Source of the DNA: Hymenobacter psychrophilus
GTDB lineage: Bacteria > Bacteroidota > Bacteroidia > Cytophagales > Hymenobacteraceae
Direction of reading: 5' to 3'
DNA: 64,000 bases
NCBI RefSeq assembly: GCF_900107135.1
Contig: NZ_FNOV01000004.1
Location: 124,001-188,000 of the forward strand
The notes below the pieces were generated by a model that was not told where the DNA came from, did not search any database, and worked only from the letters and a program-made list of their open reading frames with translations. The position numbers were made by a program, and so were the translations under genes. Below are positions 15,185 through 25,169 of this stretch, piece after piece. How positions within the stretch are numbered: the first letter of the stretch is position 1; every line of letters begins with the position of its first letter.

Positions 15185-15604
15185 ATGACTAAAAAGATGA
15201 TACCCAAGCCCACCGAATCAGAACTGGAGATTTTGCAGGTGCTCTGGCAGCATGGTCCCAGTACGGTGCGCTTCGTGAACGACGAGCTGAGCCAGCGCCG
15301 CGAAATCGGCTATACTACCACGCTCAAGCTGCTGCAGCTGATGCTGGAAAAAGTGCTGGTGCTGCGCGACGACGACACCCGCACCCACGTGTACCGGGCC
15401 GCGGTGCGCGAGGAGGAAACCCAGGGCCTGCTACTCGACAAGTTTGTGGACAGCGCCTTCGGGGGCTCGGCCATGAAGCTGGTGATGCAGGCGCTGGGTA
15501 ACCGGCGCACCTCGCGCGAGGAGCTGGCCCAGATTCGCCGTCTGCTCAACGACATCGAGATTCAAAACGATACCAACTCACCCGCTAACGACGCTGCGCA
15601 ATGA
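15185..15604 (+). CDS. BlaI/MecI-family transcriptional repressor
   Basis: A 139-residue winged-helix regulator. The DNA-binding domain includes PKPTESELEILQVLWQHGPS, then TVRFVNDEL and IGYTTTLKLLQLMLEKVLV. The C-terminal dimerisation helices contain the stretch where the BlaR1 protease usually cuts. In the known system it represses its own operon until the partner metalloprotease cleaves it. Its stop overlaps the start of the BlaR1-like gene (ATGA at 15601-15604). Three operator dyads lie directly upstream. No beta-lactamase gene is nearby, so the regulated response is unknown. Confidence 0.9.
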   Translation: MTKKMIPKPTESELEILQVLWQHGPSTVRFVNDELSQRREIGYTTTLKLLQLMLEKVLVLRDDDTRTHVYRAAVREEETQGLLLDKFVDSAFGGSAMKLVMQALGNRRTSREELAQIRRLLNDIEIQNDTNSPANDAAQ

Positions 15605-18150
15605 ACTGGCTCGAACAACTGCTGCCTCCGGCCCTGGTGCGGGCCCTGGGCTGGACTTTGCTTCATTCGCTCTGGCAGGGGGCGGTAGTGGCGCTGGCGC
15701 TGGCCGGCCTGCTGCTACTGCTGCGCCGCCACTCGGCCCAGGTGCGCTACCGCACCACCGCCGCCGCTTTGGTTACGCTACTGCTGCTGTGCGGCCTCAC
15801 ATTCGGGCGCCACTATTACCAGGCGCCACCAGCCGGCCCGGCCACCATTGCCATAGTGCCGCCAACCGAAGCGGGAACCGCGCTGGCCGCTGTTGTAGCG
15901 GCAGCCCCGGCTGCCCGCTTGGCCGGCAACCCGGCCGCGCCCGGCTGGCTTAGCTCGTGGCAAACGTATTTCGATGCCAACCTGCCGCTGCTGGTTACCG
16001 TGTGGCTGATGGGCCTGCTGGTGATGATGCTGCGCCTGTTGGGTAGCCTGGCCTACGTGCAGCGCCTGCGGCGCTACCGGGTGCAGCCACTAGCCGCCGA
16101 GTGGCAGCAGCGGCTGGCCGCCCTGGCCGACCGTGCCGGCCTGAAGCAGCGCGTGGAGCTGCTCGAATCGGCCCTGGTAAAGGTGCCGGTAGTGGTGGGG
16201 CATTTGCGGCCGGTGGTGCTGCTGCCGCTGGGTGCCGTTACGGGCCTGGGTACGGCGTACCTGGAAGCCATTCTGGCCCACGAGCTGGCCCACGTGCAGC
16301 GCCGCGACTACCTGCTGAATCTGCTGCAGGCCGTGGCCGAAACGGTTCTCTTCTATCATCCGGGCGTGTGGTTTATGGCGGCCTGCCTGCGTACTGAGCG
16401 CGAAAACTGCTGCGACGACGTGGCCACGGCCCTGGTGGGCGGCAACCCGCTCACGGTGGCCCGCGCCCTGGCCGCCCTGGCCGAACTGACGGCTGCTCCC
16501 GCGCCTGTCGGTGCAGGCTTGGCGCTGTCGGCGCTGGGGCCCGATGGTTCGGTGCTGAGCCGCATCCGGCGGCTGGTGCAGGGCCGGCAGCGGCCCACGT
16601 TTGCCGAGGGCTTTATGGCTGCCTGCGTGGTACTTGTGGGCGTGGTGGTATTGAGCACTGCGGTGGCAATGGCCCGCCCGGCCGCTATTTCGTTGGCCGC
16701 CACGCTGGCCAAACCGGCTGCCGCCCTGCGCCGCGCTACTATGCCGGCCCCGATGCCACCTGCGGCAGCAACACCTGTTTCGGCCGCCGCAACCAGCGCC
16801 GAAGTCGGTTACCAGGAGTCGCTGCGTATTTTGAGCGTGTCGGCCGACGGGAAGGCCCGTGCCCGGCTCGGCAGTACCGAAGTAAGCTTCGATACTGTTC
16901 GCAACCCGCGGCTGATGCGCTGGTCGCGCGCTGGCCGCCGCGGCAACGACGCCGGCACGGTGATTATCAAGCGCGATAAGAAAGGCCGCCTCACGGAGCT
17001 GTTTGTGGATGGGCAACCGATTGACATTGCCCCGGCCCGCAAAAAAGGCGACCAGGTAGATGTGGTGCAGCTTGATAGCCGCTCGGTCAACCGGCCGCAA
17101 ACCGATGCTCAGCAGCGCCTGGAAGAACTATCGTTGCGCATGAGCCGGGCGGCTTTGAGCGGCAGCTCAGCCAGCGCCACCGACGCGCGGGAACTGTCGG
17201 CCCTGGCACTGCTGGAGGCACAAAAAGCCCTAAGCGAAACAGATGTTGACAACATCACCCGCGATGCGCTGAGTAAGGTCGATTTTGAGGGCATCACCCG
17301 CGACGCTTTTGCCCAGGCCGAAAAGGAGTTGCAGGCCGCCGCCAAAAGAGCCCGCACCGATGAGGAGCGGGAGATGCTGGAAGACCAGCTGGACGAGCTA
17401 CGCGACCGGCAGCAGGACCGGCTGGACGAACTGCACGACCAGCAGCAGCAGATCCGCCAGGACGCCGACCAGCAGCGCCGCGACCGGGAGCAGCAGCGTC
17501 GTGACCGAGAACAGCAAATGCGTGACCGGCAACAGGGGTTCCGCGACGCCGATCAGGCCCGCCGCGACGTTGAACAGGCCAAGCGGGATGCCGAACAGGC
17601 CAAGCGTGACGCAGCAACGAATGCCCTGCTGCGGGAACTGCGCAAGGACAACATCATCCAGAACACCAAAAACCTGCAGTTCAGCCTTTCGGCCAGCGGC
17701 CTGACGGTGAATGGCAAAAAGCAGCCGGCCGCCGTGCAGCAGAAGTATCTGCGGCTGGTGGAGCAGCTGCAGGGCCAGCCGCTGAAGGGCAACTACAACT
17801 TGAACTACCAGACTTCGGGCTCGACAACGACGACCGTGGGTTCTGGCTTGGGGCGCAACCTGCCTACGCCGCCCATGCCACCAGCGCCGGCTTCTCCGCC
17901 GGCCCTGCCCGCGCCGCCGCCCCCGCCGCCCGTGCTCACAACCGACGAAATCCGGGCCGAGCTGCGCCGCGACGGGCTGATTGGAGCCACTGACAAAGGT
18001 TTCCAGTTTCAGCTCAACAATAAAACCATGACCGTAAACGGCCAGCCGCAGCCCACTGCCGTGGCCGACCGGTACCGTCGCCTGCTGGGGGTGGAGCCCG
18101 CCACTGCTGGCAAAAGCAGCCGCACTATCCAGATTTCCGTGAGTGAGTAG
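15601..18150 (+). CDS. BlaR1-like M56 membrane metalloprotease with unusual C-terminus
   Basis: An 849-residue protein. The N-terminal about 350 residues have several transmembrane helices and the M56 peptidase domain. The zinc motif is HELAH (227-231), followed by ERENCCDD. A last membrane helix (about 339-360) leads to a non-standard exterior. It consists of a Val/Arg-rich beta segment, a charged coiled coil of Asp/Gln/Arg repeats (about 588-673), and two similar modules of about 45 residues (about 676-725 and 783-828, each with TVNG and a LRxDxxI start), separated by a Pro-rich linker. The penicillin-binding sensor of true BlaR1 is absent, so the signal is probably not a beta-lactam. Translational coupling with the repressor supports a signalling pair. 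Confidence 0.88.
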   Translation: MNWLEQLLPPALVRALGWTLLHSLWQGAVVALALAGLLLLLRRHSAQVRYRTTAAALVTLLLLCGLTFGRHYYQAPPAGPATIAIVPPTEAGTALAAVVAAAPAARLAGNPAAPGWLSSWQTYFDANLPLLVTVWLMGLLVMMLRLLGSLAYVQRLRRYRVQPLAAEWQQRLAALADRAGLKQRVELLESALVKVPVVVGHLRPVVLLPLGAVTGLGTAYLEAILAHELAHVQRRDYLLNLLQAVAETVLFYHPGVWFMAACLRTERENCCDDVATALVGGNPLTVARALAALAELTAAPAPVGAGLALSALGPDGSVLSRIRRLVQGRQRPTFAEGFMAACVVLVGVVVLSTAVAMARPAAISLAATLAKPAAALRRATMPAPMPPAAATPVSAAATSAEVGYQESLRILSVSADGKARARLGSTEVSFDTVRNPRLMRWSRAGRRGNDAGTVIIKRDKKGRLTELFVDGQPIDIAPARKKGDQVDVVQLDSRSVNRPQTDAQQRLEELSLRMSRAALSGSSASATDARELSALALLEAQKALSETDVDNITRDALSKVDFEGITRDAFAQAEKELQAAAKRARTDEEREMLEDQLDELRDRQQDRLDELHDQQQQIRQDADQQRRDREQQRRDREQQMRDRQQGFRDADQARRDVEQAKRDAEQAKRDAATNALLRELRKDNIIQNTKNLQFSLSASGLTVNGKKQPAAVQQKYLRLVEQLQGQPLKGNYNLNYQTSGSTTTTVGSGLGRNLPTPPMPPAPASPPALPAPPPPPPVLTTDEIRAELRRDGLIGATDKGFQFQLNNKTMTVNGQPQPTAVADRYRRLLGVEPATAGKSSRTIQISVSE

Positions 18151-18164
18151 CGGCATATGCCCGG

Positions 18165-18197
18165 ACCGGCCGCCGCTGCAACGGCGGCCGGTTTTTT
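18165..18197 (+). terminator. Terminator after the BlaR1-like gene
   Basis: ACCGGCCGCCG pairs with CGGCGGCCGGT around a short loop, followed directly by six T residues. Confidence 0.88.
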
Positions 18198-18380
18198 ATC
18201 CGGAAGTTTCCTGGCAAACAGGCAACGGTTGAGGTGCCCGCTGCATCTATGGCGGCAAGCCGCCGGCCCGGGAATGGTTGCTGGCGGCGTTTTGGCCCGG
18301 TTGCCGGGTTTTGGGGCGGGGTGGTTCGTTACTTTTTTCTGCTGATTGGTTTGATTTCTTTACTCTCTCGTCGATTCGTC

Positions 18381-20987
18381 GTGAAGCATTTCTATGCCCT
18401 GTTGGGCCTGTTATTTTTGCTGCTGCTGGCTGGGCCGGGGCACGCCCAGAAGCTGGCTGCCGGCGCTAAAACCGCCGCGGCCGACAGCGCCGCCCTGCCG
18501 GCTCCGAAACGGCAGTTCCGGGCCACGCGCATTACCGAGGCCATCAAAATTGATGGTGACCTGGATGAGGCAGTCTGGCGGGAGGCGCCGATAGCGACCA
18601 GGTTCATCGAATCCCGGCCCACGCCCGGCCGGCCCGAGAAGCACGCCACCGAGGTGCGCATACTCTACGATGATGCCGCCTTTTACATCGGGGCCGTGAT
18701 GCACGACGTGAGCCCCGATTCTATCTTCCGCGAGCTGACCCAGCGCGACGATTTGGGCAATACCGATTACTTCGCTGTATTCCTCGATACCTACCACGAC
18801 AAGCTCAACGGCTACGGCTTCTTCCTGACGCCCGGCGGCGTGCAGCTCGATGCCCGCTACTCGCCCGCCGGGGGCGAAGATTTCAACTGGAACGCCGTGT
18901 GGATGAGCCAGACCAAGCTGCAAGGCAACGACTGGATAGCCGAAATCCGAATTCCATACTCGGCCATTCGCTTCAGCGACGCGATGGAGCAGGTGTGGGG
19001 CATCAATTTCGTTCGGCAGCGCCAGAGCACCCGCCAGCAGTTTTTCTGGAACGAGGTGAAGCCTCAGGTGGATGGTTTTGTAAACCAGTGGGGCGAGCTG
19101 CGCGGCCTGCGCGACATCAAGCCGCCGCTGCGCCTCTCGCTCACGCCCTACGTGTCGAGCTACTACAACCACTACCCCTTCAACGAGCAGGGCAAACGTA
19201 ATTCCAGCACCAGCTTCAATGGCGGGGCCGATGTGAAATGGGGAATCAACGAAAGCTTCACGCTCGATGCCACGCTGGTTCCCGATTTTGGGCAGGTACA
19301 GAGCGACAATCAAGTACTCAATCTTTCGCCCTTCGAGGTGCAATACAACGAGAACCGGGCGTTTTTTACGGAGGGCACCGAGCTGTTCAATAAGGGCGGG
19401 CTGTTTTATTCGCGCCGGGTAGGCGGCCAGCCGCTGGGCTTTTATGATGTGGATAGCCGGCTAAGGGGCCGCAACAGGGAGCCTGATGGGCAAATCCGAC
19501 AGGGCGAGTATGTGGTGAGCAACCCCGGCGTAACGCGGCTGCTGAACGCCACCAAAATATCGGGCCGTACCAAAAGCGGGCTGGGTGTGGGCGTGTTTAA
19601 TGCCTTGAGCAACAACGTGTACGCCACCGTGCAGGACAGCACTACCGGCGAGCGGCGCGACGTGCTTACCCAGCCGTTTTCCAACTACAACATTTTCGTG
19701 CTCGACCAGAGCCTGAAAAACAACTCCTACGTTTCGCTCATCAACACCAACGTAACGCGCCAGGGCAGCACCTACGACGCCAACGTAACCGGCGGCCTGT
19801 TCCGGTTCGCCGACAAAGCCAACCGCTATGCCATCAAGGGCCAGGCCAACTACTCGCGGCGCCGGGGCACCGAGTTCGGCTCCGAGAAGCAGATTGACAA
19901 CCAAGACGGGTACAAATACCAGCTGGAGCTGGCCAAAATCAGCGGCAACTGGAACTGGAGCGTCAACCACGGCATCGAGTCGGACACCTACGACCCCAAC
20001 GATTTGGGCATCCTGTTCTCCAACAACTCCATCAACCAGGAGGCATCGGTCAGCTATAACAAGTACGAGCCTTTCTGGAAGCTGAACCGGTTCAACACAA
20101 ACTTTGGCCTTTACCAGACCCTGCTCTATAAGCCCACGCGCTACCAGGATGTGGGCTTCTACTCGAGTTTCAACACCACTATCACCAAAAACTTCTTCTC
20201 GTTTGGTGGCAACATGGATGGTGGTTTGGTCCGGCACGAATTCTTTGAGCCCCGCCGCCAGCCGCTGGGGGAATACTACGTGCGCGTTCCGGCCAATATT
20301 GGCATGAACGGCTACGGCAGTTCCGATTACCGTAAAAAGCTGGCCTACGACGTGAGCCTGGCCGGCCGCTGGTACGCCGCCGACGGGGCCCGCACCGGTC
20401 GCAACGGCTACGACATCAACGTCAGCCCGCGCTACCGGGCCACCAACCAGCTCACGTTTCGCTACAGCTTCGACTGGTCCCTGCGCCGCAACGAAATCGG
20501 CTACGCCGGTAACCTGAACAAAAATGAGCCACTGGACCAGCCGTTCATTAAAAACAACGTGGCCGACGTAATCCTGGGTCGCCGCAACCGCACCACCACC
20601 ACCAACACGGTGTCGGCCGGCTACACGTTCACCAATCGTATGTCGTTCACCATCCGCACCCGCCACTACGTGAGCGTGGCCCGCTACCGCGACTTTTCGC
20701 GCCTGAACCCTGCCGGTCAAGAGGAAACCGTGGGCTACCAGCGCAACCGCGACAACAGCTTCAACGCCTTCAACGTGGATGCCGTGTTCTCGTGGTGGTT
20801 TGCGCCCGGCTCGCAGATGACGGTGGTCTGGAAAAATGCGAATGCCAGCTCCCTGGCCGGCGACCAAACCCTGCCGCAGTACTTCACCAACTTCAATAAC
20901 ACGCTCAACACGCCCCACAACAACTCGGTGTCGGTGAAAGTGCTCTACTACCTTGACTACTTGACGCTGCGTCCGAAACAGAAGTAG
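18381..20987 (+). CDS. DUF5916 outer-membrane protein with CBM9-like domain
   Basis: 868 residues from GTG 18381, with a signal peptide ending in GPGHAQ. The N-terminal domain resembles carbohydrate-binding family 9 (about 50-240: ITEAIKIDGDLDEAVWREAP, YFAVFLDTYHDKLNGYGFF, WIAEIRIPYSAIRF). The rest is the DUF5916 region, rich in aromatic beta strands and starting with LSLTPYVSSYYN and VQYNENRAFFTEGTELF. The beta-rich end suggests an outer-membrane barrel. The role is unknown. The in-frame extension upstream of GTG 18381 crosses the region just after a terminator and is unlikely to be translated. Confidence 0.82.
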   Translation: MKHFYALLGLLFLLLLAGPGHAQKLAAGAKTAAADSAALPAPKRQFRATRITEAIKIDGDLDEAVWREAPIATRFIESRPTPGRPEKHATEVRILYDDAAFYIGAVMHDVSPDSIFRELTQRDDLGNTDYFAVFLDTYHDKLNGYGFFLTPGGVQLDARYSPAGGEDFNWNAVWMSQTKLQGNDWIAEIRIPYSAIRFSDAMEQVWGINFVRQRQSTRQQFFWNEVKPQVDGFVNQWGELRGLRDIKPPLRLSLTPYVSSYYNHYPFNEQGKRNSSTSFNGGADVKWGINESFTLDATLVPDFGQVQSDNQVLNLSPFEVQYNENRAFFTEGTELFNKGGLFYSRRVGGQPLGFYDVDSRLRGRNREPDGQIRQGEYVVSNPGVTRLLNATKISGRTKSGLGVGVFNALSNNVYATVQDSTTGERRDVLTQPFSNYNIFVLDQSLKNNSYVSLINTNVTRQGSTYDANVTGGLFRFADKANRYAIKGQANYSRRRGTEFGSEKQIDNQDGYKYQLELAKISGNWNWSVNHGIESDTYDPNDLGILFSNNSINQEASVSYNKYEPFWKLNRFNTNFGLYQTLLYKPTRYQDVGFYSSFNTTITKNFFSFGGNMDGGLVRHEFFEPRRQPLGEYYVRVPANIGMNGYGSSDYRKKLAYDVSLAGRWYAADGARTGRNGYDINVSPRYRATNQLTFRYSFDWSLRRNEIGYAGNLNKNEPLDQPFIKNNVADVILGRRNRTTTTNTVSAGYTFTNRMSFTIRTRHYVSVARYRDFSRLNPAGQEETVGYQRNRDNSFNAFNVDAVFSWWFAPGSQMTVVWKNANASSLAGDQTLPQYFTNFNNTLNTPHNNSVSVKVLYYLDYLTLRPKQK

Positions 20988-21068
20988 CGGCCCGTTGTAT
21001 GTGCCCGTTGCTGGGCGCGGCAAGCACGGTTCAATTTTGTCTTACTGCTCCTAACGCGCTGTCTCGCC

Positions 21069-22535
21069 ATGAAACGGATAAGCCTGCTATTGCTCTTATT
21101 GCTGACGTTGCTGGAGGCGGCCCGCGCCCAGCAGTTCGTGGTTAGCTACCCGGCCGGGGCCTACGGCGGGCCGTTCAGCGGCAACGTTATCCTGTACCTT
21201 TCGCGCCGGAACGTGGAACCCAAAAACCAGCCCGGCTGGCCCTGCTACCGGCTGGCGGTGCGCAATGTTAGGCCGGGGCAGGCCATTACCTTCTCCGATT
21301 CGGCCCTTTCGTACCCCACGCTGCTTTCGCGCCTGGAGCGGGGCGAATACTATGTGCAGGCCGTGTGGGACCTGAACCGGGGGGGGCGCAGTATCGGGCA
21401 GAGCGTGGGCAACCCCTACAGCCCGGCTCGGCGCGTTACGCTGGGCGCGGCCACCGACACCTTCCGGCTGGTTTGCTCCCAAACGGTGGCGGCCCCCGAG
21501 TTTGTGGAAAGCATTTTCTGCAAAGAATTCAAAGCTCCTTCGGCCCTGCTGACCCGCTTTTCGGGGCGGGCAGAATCTCTCGACGCGGCCGTGATTCTGC
21601 CCGCCGACTACCACCGCCACCCGCGCCGCCGCTACCCGGTGCTGTTCACGGTGGGCGGTTTCGGCGGCGACTACCACCACTACTCGCGGGCCATGAGCAC
21701 CGACACGCTGCCGGCCACCCCCATTGACACATTGGCCTGCATTCGGGTGTACCTCGATGGGGCCACTGCGTTGGGGCACAGCGTGTACGCCAATAGCGCC
21801 AACAACGGCCCCGTCGGCGACGCCTTTGCCACCGAGTTTCTGCCGCTGCTCGACCAACGGTACCGCACCAACGGGGCCCGGCTGCTACGCGGGCACAGCA
21901 GCGGTGGCTACGCGGTGGTATACCTGCTCACGCACTACCCGCGCCTGTTTGCCGGCGGCAACGCCAGCGCCTCCGACCCCGTAGATTTCCACCGTTTCGA
22001 GCTGACCAACCTCTATACCGCCACGAAGCGAGTGGAGATGAGGGACTCGGTAACTTATGGTGAGCTGCTGCCAGTGGCCTCGGCCTACGACCGGCCCAAC
22101 ATTGTGCACCGGCTGGAAGACATCATTTACCGGGGCGAGCAGGAGGTGTCGTTTGATGCCGTGTTCAGCCCGCGCGGCCGTAACGGGCTGCCCCAGCCGC
22201 TGTTCAACTCCACTACCAATGTGCTCGACCGGCGGGTTTTTGTGCACTGGCGGCGGTACGACCTCACCCAGTACGTGCGCCAGAACTGGTCCCGCCTCCG
22301 GCCCTACCTCAACGGCAAGCTGCGAATTTCGGCTGGTAACGAAGACAGCTACTACCTTAACTTTTCGGCTATGCTCATGGAGCAGGAAATGAAGAAGCTC
22401 GGGGCCGATATGCCGTTTGCCTACTATCCCGGAAACCATTTTAGCGTGATGACTCCGGAGTACAAGCGGGCGGAAATCATGTGGCTTAAAGCCACTTATC
22501 TGAACTGGCTGGCCCGAAATCCCGCGAAGAAATAG
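21069..22535 (+). CDS. Exported esterase-like alpha/beta hydrolase
   Basis: A 488-residue protein with a signal peptide (ISLLLLLLLTLLEAARAQ), an N-terminal beta-rich domain of about 170 residues and a putative-esterase domain (esterase D type). The nucleophile motif is GHSSGG at about residues 275-280; the likely catalytic His is in YYPGNHFSVMTPEY near the C-terminus. Such enzymes hydrolyse esters of sugars or phenolics. The substrate cannot be read from the sequence. It lies 81 bp after the DUF5916 gene on the same strand. Confidence 0.82.
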   Translation: MKRISLLLLLLLTLLEAARAQQFVVSYPAGAYGGPFSGNVILYLSRRNVEPKNQPGWPCYRLAVRNVRPGQAITFSDSALSYPTLLSRLERGEYYVQAVWDLNRGGRSIGQSVGNPYSPARRVTLGAATDTFRLVCSQTVAAPEFVESIFCKEFKAPSALLTRFSGRAESLDAAVILPADYHRHPRRRYPVLFTVGGFGGDYHHYSRAMSTDTLPATPIDTLACIRVYLDGATALGHSVYANSANNGPVGDAFATEFLPLLDQRYRTNGARLLRGHSSGGYAVVYLLTHYPRLFAGGNASASDPVDFHRFELTNLYTATKRVEMRDSVTYGELLPVASAYDRPNIVHRLEDIIYRGEQEVSFDAVFSPRGRNGLPQPLFNSTTNVLDRRVFVHWRRYDLTQYVRQNWSRLRPYLNGKLRISAGNEDSYYLNFSAMLMEQEMKKLGADMPFAYYPGNHFSVMTPEYKRAEIMWLKATYLNWLARNPAKK

Positions 22536-22583
22536 GGGTGGGGAAGCTAACTGAACCTCGTCAGTAAATACCTGCGGCCTTGC

Positions 22584-23561
22584 CTACAGCCCCAGCAACT
22601 CGCCAGCGGCCCCGAAGGCCGATTTGCGGCCTTCGCGCACAGCCCGCTCGATGGCAGCCAGCTGCTCGCGCACTGCGGGGCGCTGGTAGAACTGGGTTTC
22701 CAGGTTCTGGCGGATGGTTTCGTGCAGCCAGTGCAGGTTTTGCTCCTGGCGGCGCTGCCCGAAGTAGCCGCTTTCTTGGGTTTGGGCTACGTAGCGCTCC
22801 ACTATTTCCCACACCGTGGGCACGCCCTGGCCAGTGAGGGCCGAGCTAACCGTTACTTCGGGAACCCAGCCGCTGGGGGCCAGCGGGTAGAGGTGCAGCG
22901 CGTTCTGGTACTCGCGGCGGGCGCGGCGGGCAGCCAGCTCGTTGCCCTGGTCGGCCTTGGTGATACTGATGGCATCGGCCATTTCCATGATGCCCTTCTT
23001 GATGCCCTGCAGTTCGTCGCCGGCCCCGGCCAGCATTAGCAGCAGGAAAAAATCGACCATGCCGTGCACGGCGGTTTCGCTCTGGCCCACGCCCACGGTT
23101 TCCACAAAAATAACGTCGTGGCCGGCCGCCTCGCACAGCAGCAGGGCCTCGCGGGTGCTGCGCGTAACGCCGCCCAGGCTGCGGCCGGCCGGCGAGGGGC
23201 GGATGAACGCCTGCGGATGAAAGGCCAGCTCATTCATGCGGGTTTTGTCGCCCAGAATGCTGCCCCCGCTACGCTGGCTGGTCGGGTCGACGGCCAACAC
23301 GGCCAGCCGGTGGCCTTTTTCGCGCACCAGATGCAGGCCTAGGGCCTCAATAAACGTGCTCTTACCCACGCCCGGCACGCCCGTAATGCCCACCCGCACC
23401 GAGCGGCCGGTGTGGGGCAGCACCGCATCGAGCACCTGCTGGGCCAGTTCCTGGTCGGAGGGCAGCGTGCTTTCCACCAGGGTAATAGCCTGGCTGAGCC
23501 GTACGCGGTTGCCGGCCAGAATCCCCTCGATATAGTCGGAAGCAGAAAAACGTTTGGGCAC
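22584..23561 (-). CDS. meaB: Methylmalonyl-CoA mutase-associated GTPase MeaB
   Basis: A 325-residue G3E GTPase that loads and protects the adenosylcobalamin cofactor of methylmalonyl-CoA mutase. Walker A is GVPGVGKS (61-68), followed by [40 protein letters not shown], a Walker-B-like ETVGVGQSE, and the base-recognition motif ITKAD. The start is GTG 23561. Its client genes mutA and mutB are about 11 kb away on the same strand, and the adenosyltransferase is about 31 kb away. The dispersed arrangement is normal in this phylum. Confidence 0.94.
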   Translation of the reverse strand: MPKRFSASDYIEGILAGNRVRLSQAITLVESTLPSDQELAQQVLDAVLPHTGRSVRVGITGVPGVGKSTFIEALGLHLVREKGHRLAVLAVDPTSQRSGGSILGDKTRMNELAFHPQAFIRPSPAGRSLGGVTRSTREALLLCEAAGHDVIFVETVGVGQSETAVHGMVDFFLLLMLAGAGDELQGIKKGIMEMADAISITKADQGNELAARRARREYQNALHLYPLAPSGWVPEVTVSSALTGQGVPTVWEIVERYVAQTQESGYFGQRRQEQNLHWLHETIRQNLETQFYQRPAVREQLAAIERAVREGRKSAFGAAGELLGL

Positions 23562-23632
23562 GAGGAAAGTAGGGTGGAGCGTTATCTTTAGCGGCGCGGT
23601 TGACGAAACAAGTGGTGCAATTGGTGAATACC

Positions 23633-23706
23633 GTCATCCTGAGCTTGCGAAGGACCTTGCTACGGTTTTTTCAACGTGGCAAGGTCCTTCGCAAGCTCAG
23701 GATGAC
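23633..23706. repeat. Intergenic hairpin repeat, copy 3
   Basis: Arms at 23633-23664 (GTCATCCTGAGCTTGCGAAG at the outer end) and 23675-23706 are complementary with one mismatch. It lies in the divergent region between meaB and the DUF5723 gene. Confidence 0.88.
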
Positions 23707-23761
23707 AGGTTTGTCTCACCACCCTCGCAAGCTACTGCCTCCACCTCAATTTCCTGTGCCC

Positions 23762-25156
23762 ATGAACCGCTTTTTACTCCTGACTACTGCCGGCCTACTG
23801 GCCCTGCCCGGAGCCGGCTGGGCCCAGACCGAACTCAGCAACTTCACGGCCACCGGCCGGGGCGGAGTGGCCACCACGTTTGCTACCGACTACCAGGCCA
23901 TTGGCATCAACCCGGCCAACCTGGGCCGCCGGGGTGGGGCGCTGGTGTCCTTCACCATTGGCGAGGTGGGGGCAGGCGTCAGCTCGCAGTCCCTCACGCG
24001 GCAGCAGCTGCGCAAGTTTGTGTTCGATACCAACGAGGCCCTTACACCGGCTCAAAAGCAGGAGTTTGCCCGCGCCTTTACCTCCGACAACGTGGCCAAC
24101 TTCAGCGCCGATGCCACTACGCTGGGGCTGTCGGTGCAGCTGCCGGTGATTGGGGGCGTGGCCGTGAGCCACCGGCTGCGCACTTCGGGGCACATCGGCC
24201 TGAACCAGAATGCGGCCGAAATTGCCTTTTTGGGCCGTGATGCGCCGATTTATCAGGCGGCGGTGGCCGGCAACTTGCCGCTGGTATCGGAGGCGCTGGC
24301 CGGCACCAATCTGCAAATGACGTCTCTGAGCGAGTTCAACGTGGCCTGGGGCAAGCGGGTGCTCGATTTACCGCTGTTCCAGCTTTCGGCCGGGGCCGGC
24401 TACCGCTATATTCAGGGCGTGGGCATCATTGATATCCGGGTAGAGCCGGGCAACCTGCGGGCCTACAGCTCCCTCTCGCCACTGTTCGACGTCAATTATG
24501 GCAGCGTAACCACCAACCCCAGCTTCAACCTGAAAACCGGCGCGGGCCTCAAGCCCGTGGGCCAGGGCCACGGTTTTGATGTGGGCCTGGCCGCCGAAGT
24601 GGGCAAAACGGTGCGACTGGGCCTGGCCGTTACCGATCTGGGCCAGATGACCTGGACCGGCAACCTGCTCACGGCCAACGACCAGAAGCTCAAAAAGCTT
24701 AAATCGGAGGGCATTGGCTCCTACAACTTCATCAAGGAAGCCGCCGAAATCTTCGCCACCGGTACCGATAGCCTGTTCGAGTATAAAGCCAGCCAGGAGC
24801 GCCGCGCCAACCTGCCCACCAGGCTACGGGCCGGGGCCGGGGTGCGCCTGAGCGAGTATTTCGAGGCTGGCTTCGACGTAACGCTGCCCCTCAACGACGT
24901 GGCCGGCAACCTGACTTCGCCCTTCGTGGGTGCGGGGCTCGATTTCAAGCCCACCCGTTGGCTGCGCTTGAGCAGCGGCCTGGGCGGCGGCGCGGGCTAC
25001 GGCCTAAGCGTGCCGCTGGGCATTACCCTCAGCACTTCCTTCTACGAAGCTGGCATCAGCACCCGCGACGTGGTGGGGCTGGTGGCCTCCGAAAACCCCT
25101 ACCTGTCGGCCGCCGCCGGTTTTCTGCGGTTCCGGTTGGGCAGCAAGAGCAACTGA
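23762..25156 (+). CDS. DUF5723 outer-membrane protein
   Basis: A 464-residue exported protein with a signal peptide ending in GAGWAQ. The mature part shows the family start (GRGGVATTFATDYQAIGINP, then ANLGRR) and repeated amphipathic beta strands typical of OmpP1/FadL-like barrels. It ends with a strand pattern LSAAAGFLRFRLGSKSN. Function unknown; it probably sits in the outer membrane. ATG 23762 immediately precedes the signal peptide, and the upstream frame is within the hairpin repeat. Confidence 0.8.
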   Translation: MNRFLLLTTAGLLALPGAGWAQTELSNFTATGRGGVATTFATDYQAIGINPANLGRRGGALVSFTIGEVGAGVSSQSLTRQQLRKFVFDTNEALTPAQKQEFARAFTSDNVANFSADATTLGLSVQLPVIGGVAVSHRLRTSGHIGLNQNAAEIAFLGRDAPIYQAAVAGNLPLVSEALAGTNLQMTSLSEFNVAWGKRVLDLPLFQLSAGAGYRYIQGVGIIDIRVEPGNLRAYSSLSPLFDVNYGSVTTNPSFNLKTGAGLKPVGQGHGFDVGLAAEVGKTVRLGLAVTDLGQMTWTGNLLTANDQKLKKLKSEGIGSYNFIKEAAEIFATGTDSLFEYKASQERRANLPTRLRAGAGVRLSEYFEAGFDVTLPLNDVAGNLTSPFVGAGLDFKPTRWLRLSSGLGGGAGYGLSVPLGITLSTSFYEAGISTRDVVGLVASENPYLSAAAGFLRFRLGSKSN

Positions 25157-25169
25157 GTCACTTATTCAC

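Noticed and set aside
15185..20987. A beta-lactam resistance operon
   Set aside because: BlaI/BlaR1-like proteins are present, but no beta-lactamase or penicillin-binding sensor domain; the next gene is DUF5916 after a terminator.
19461..21023. Minus-strand frame of 520 codons
   Set aside because: Shadow of the DUF5916 gene; no motif or signal.
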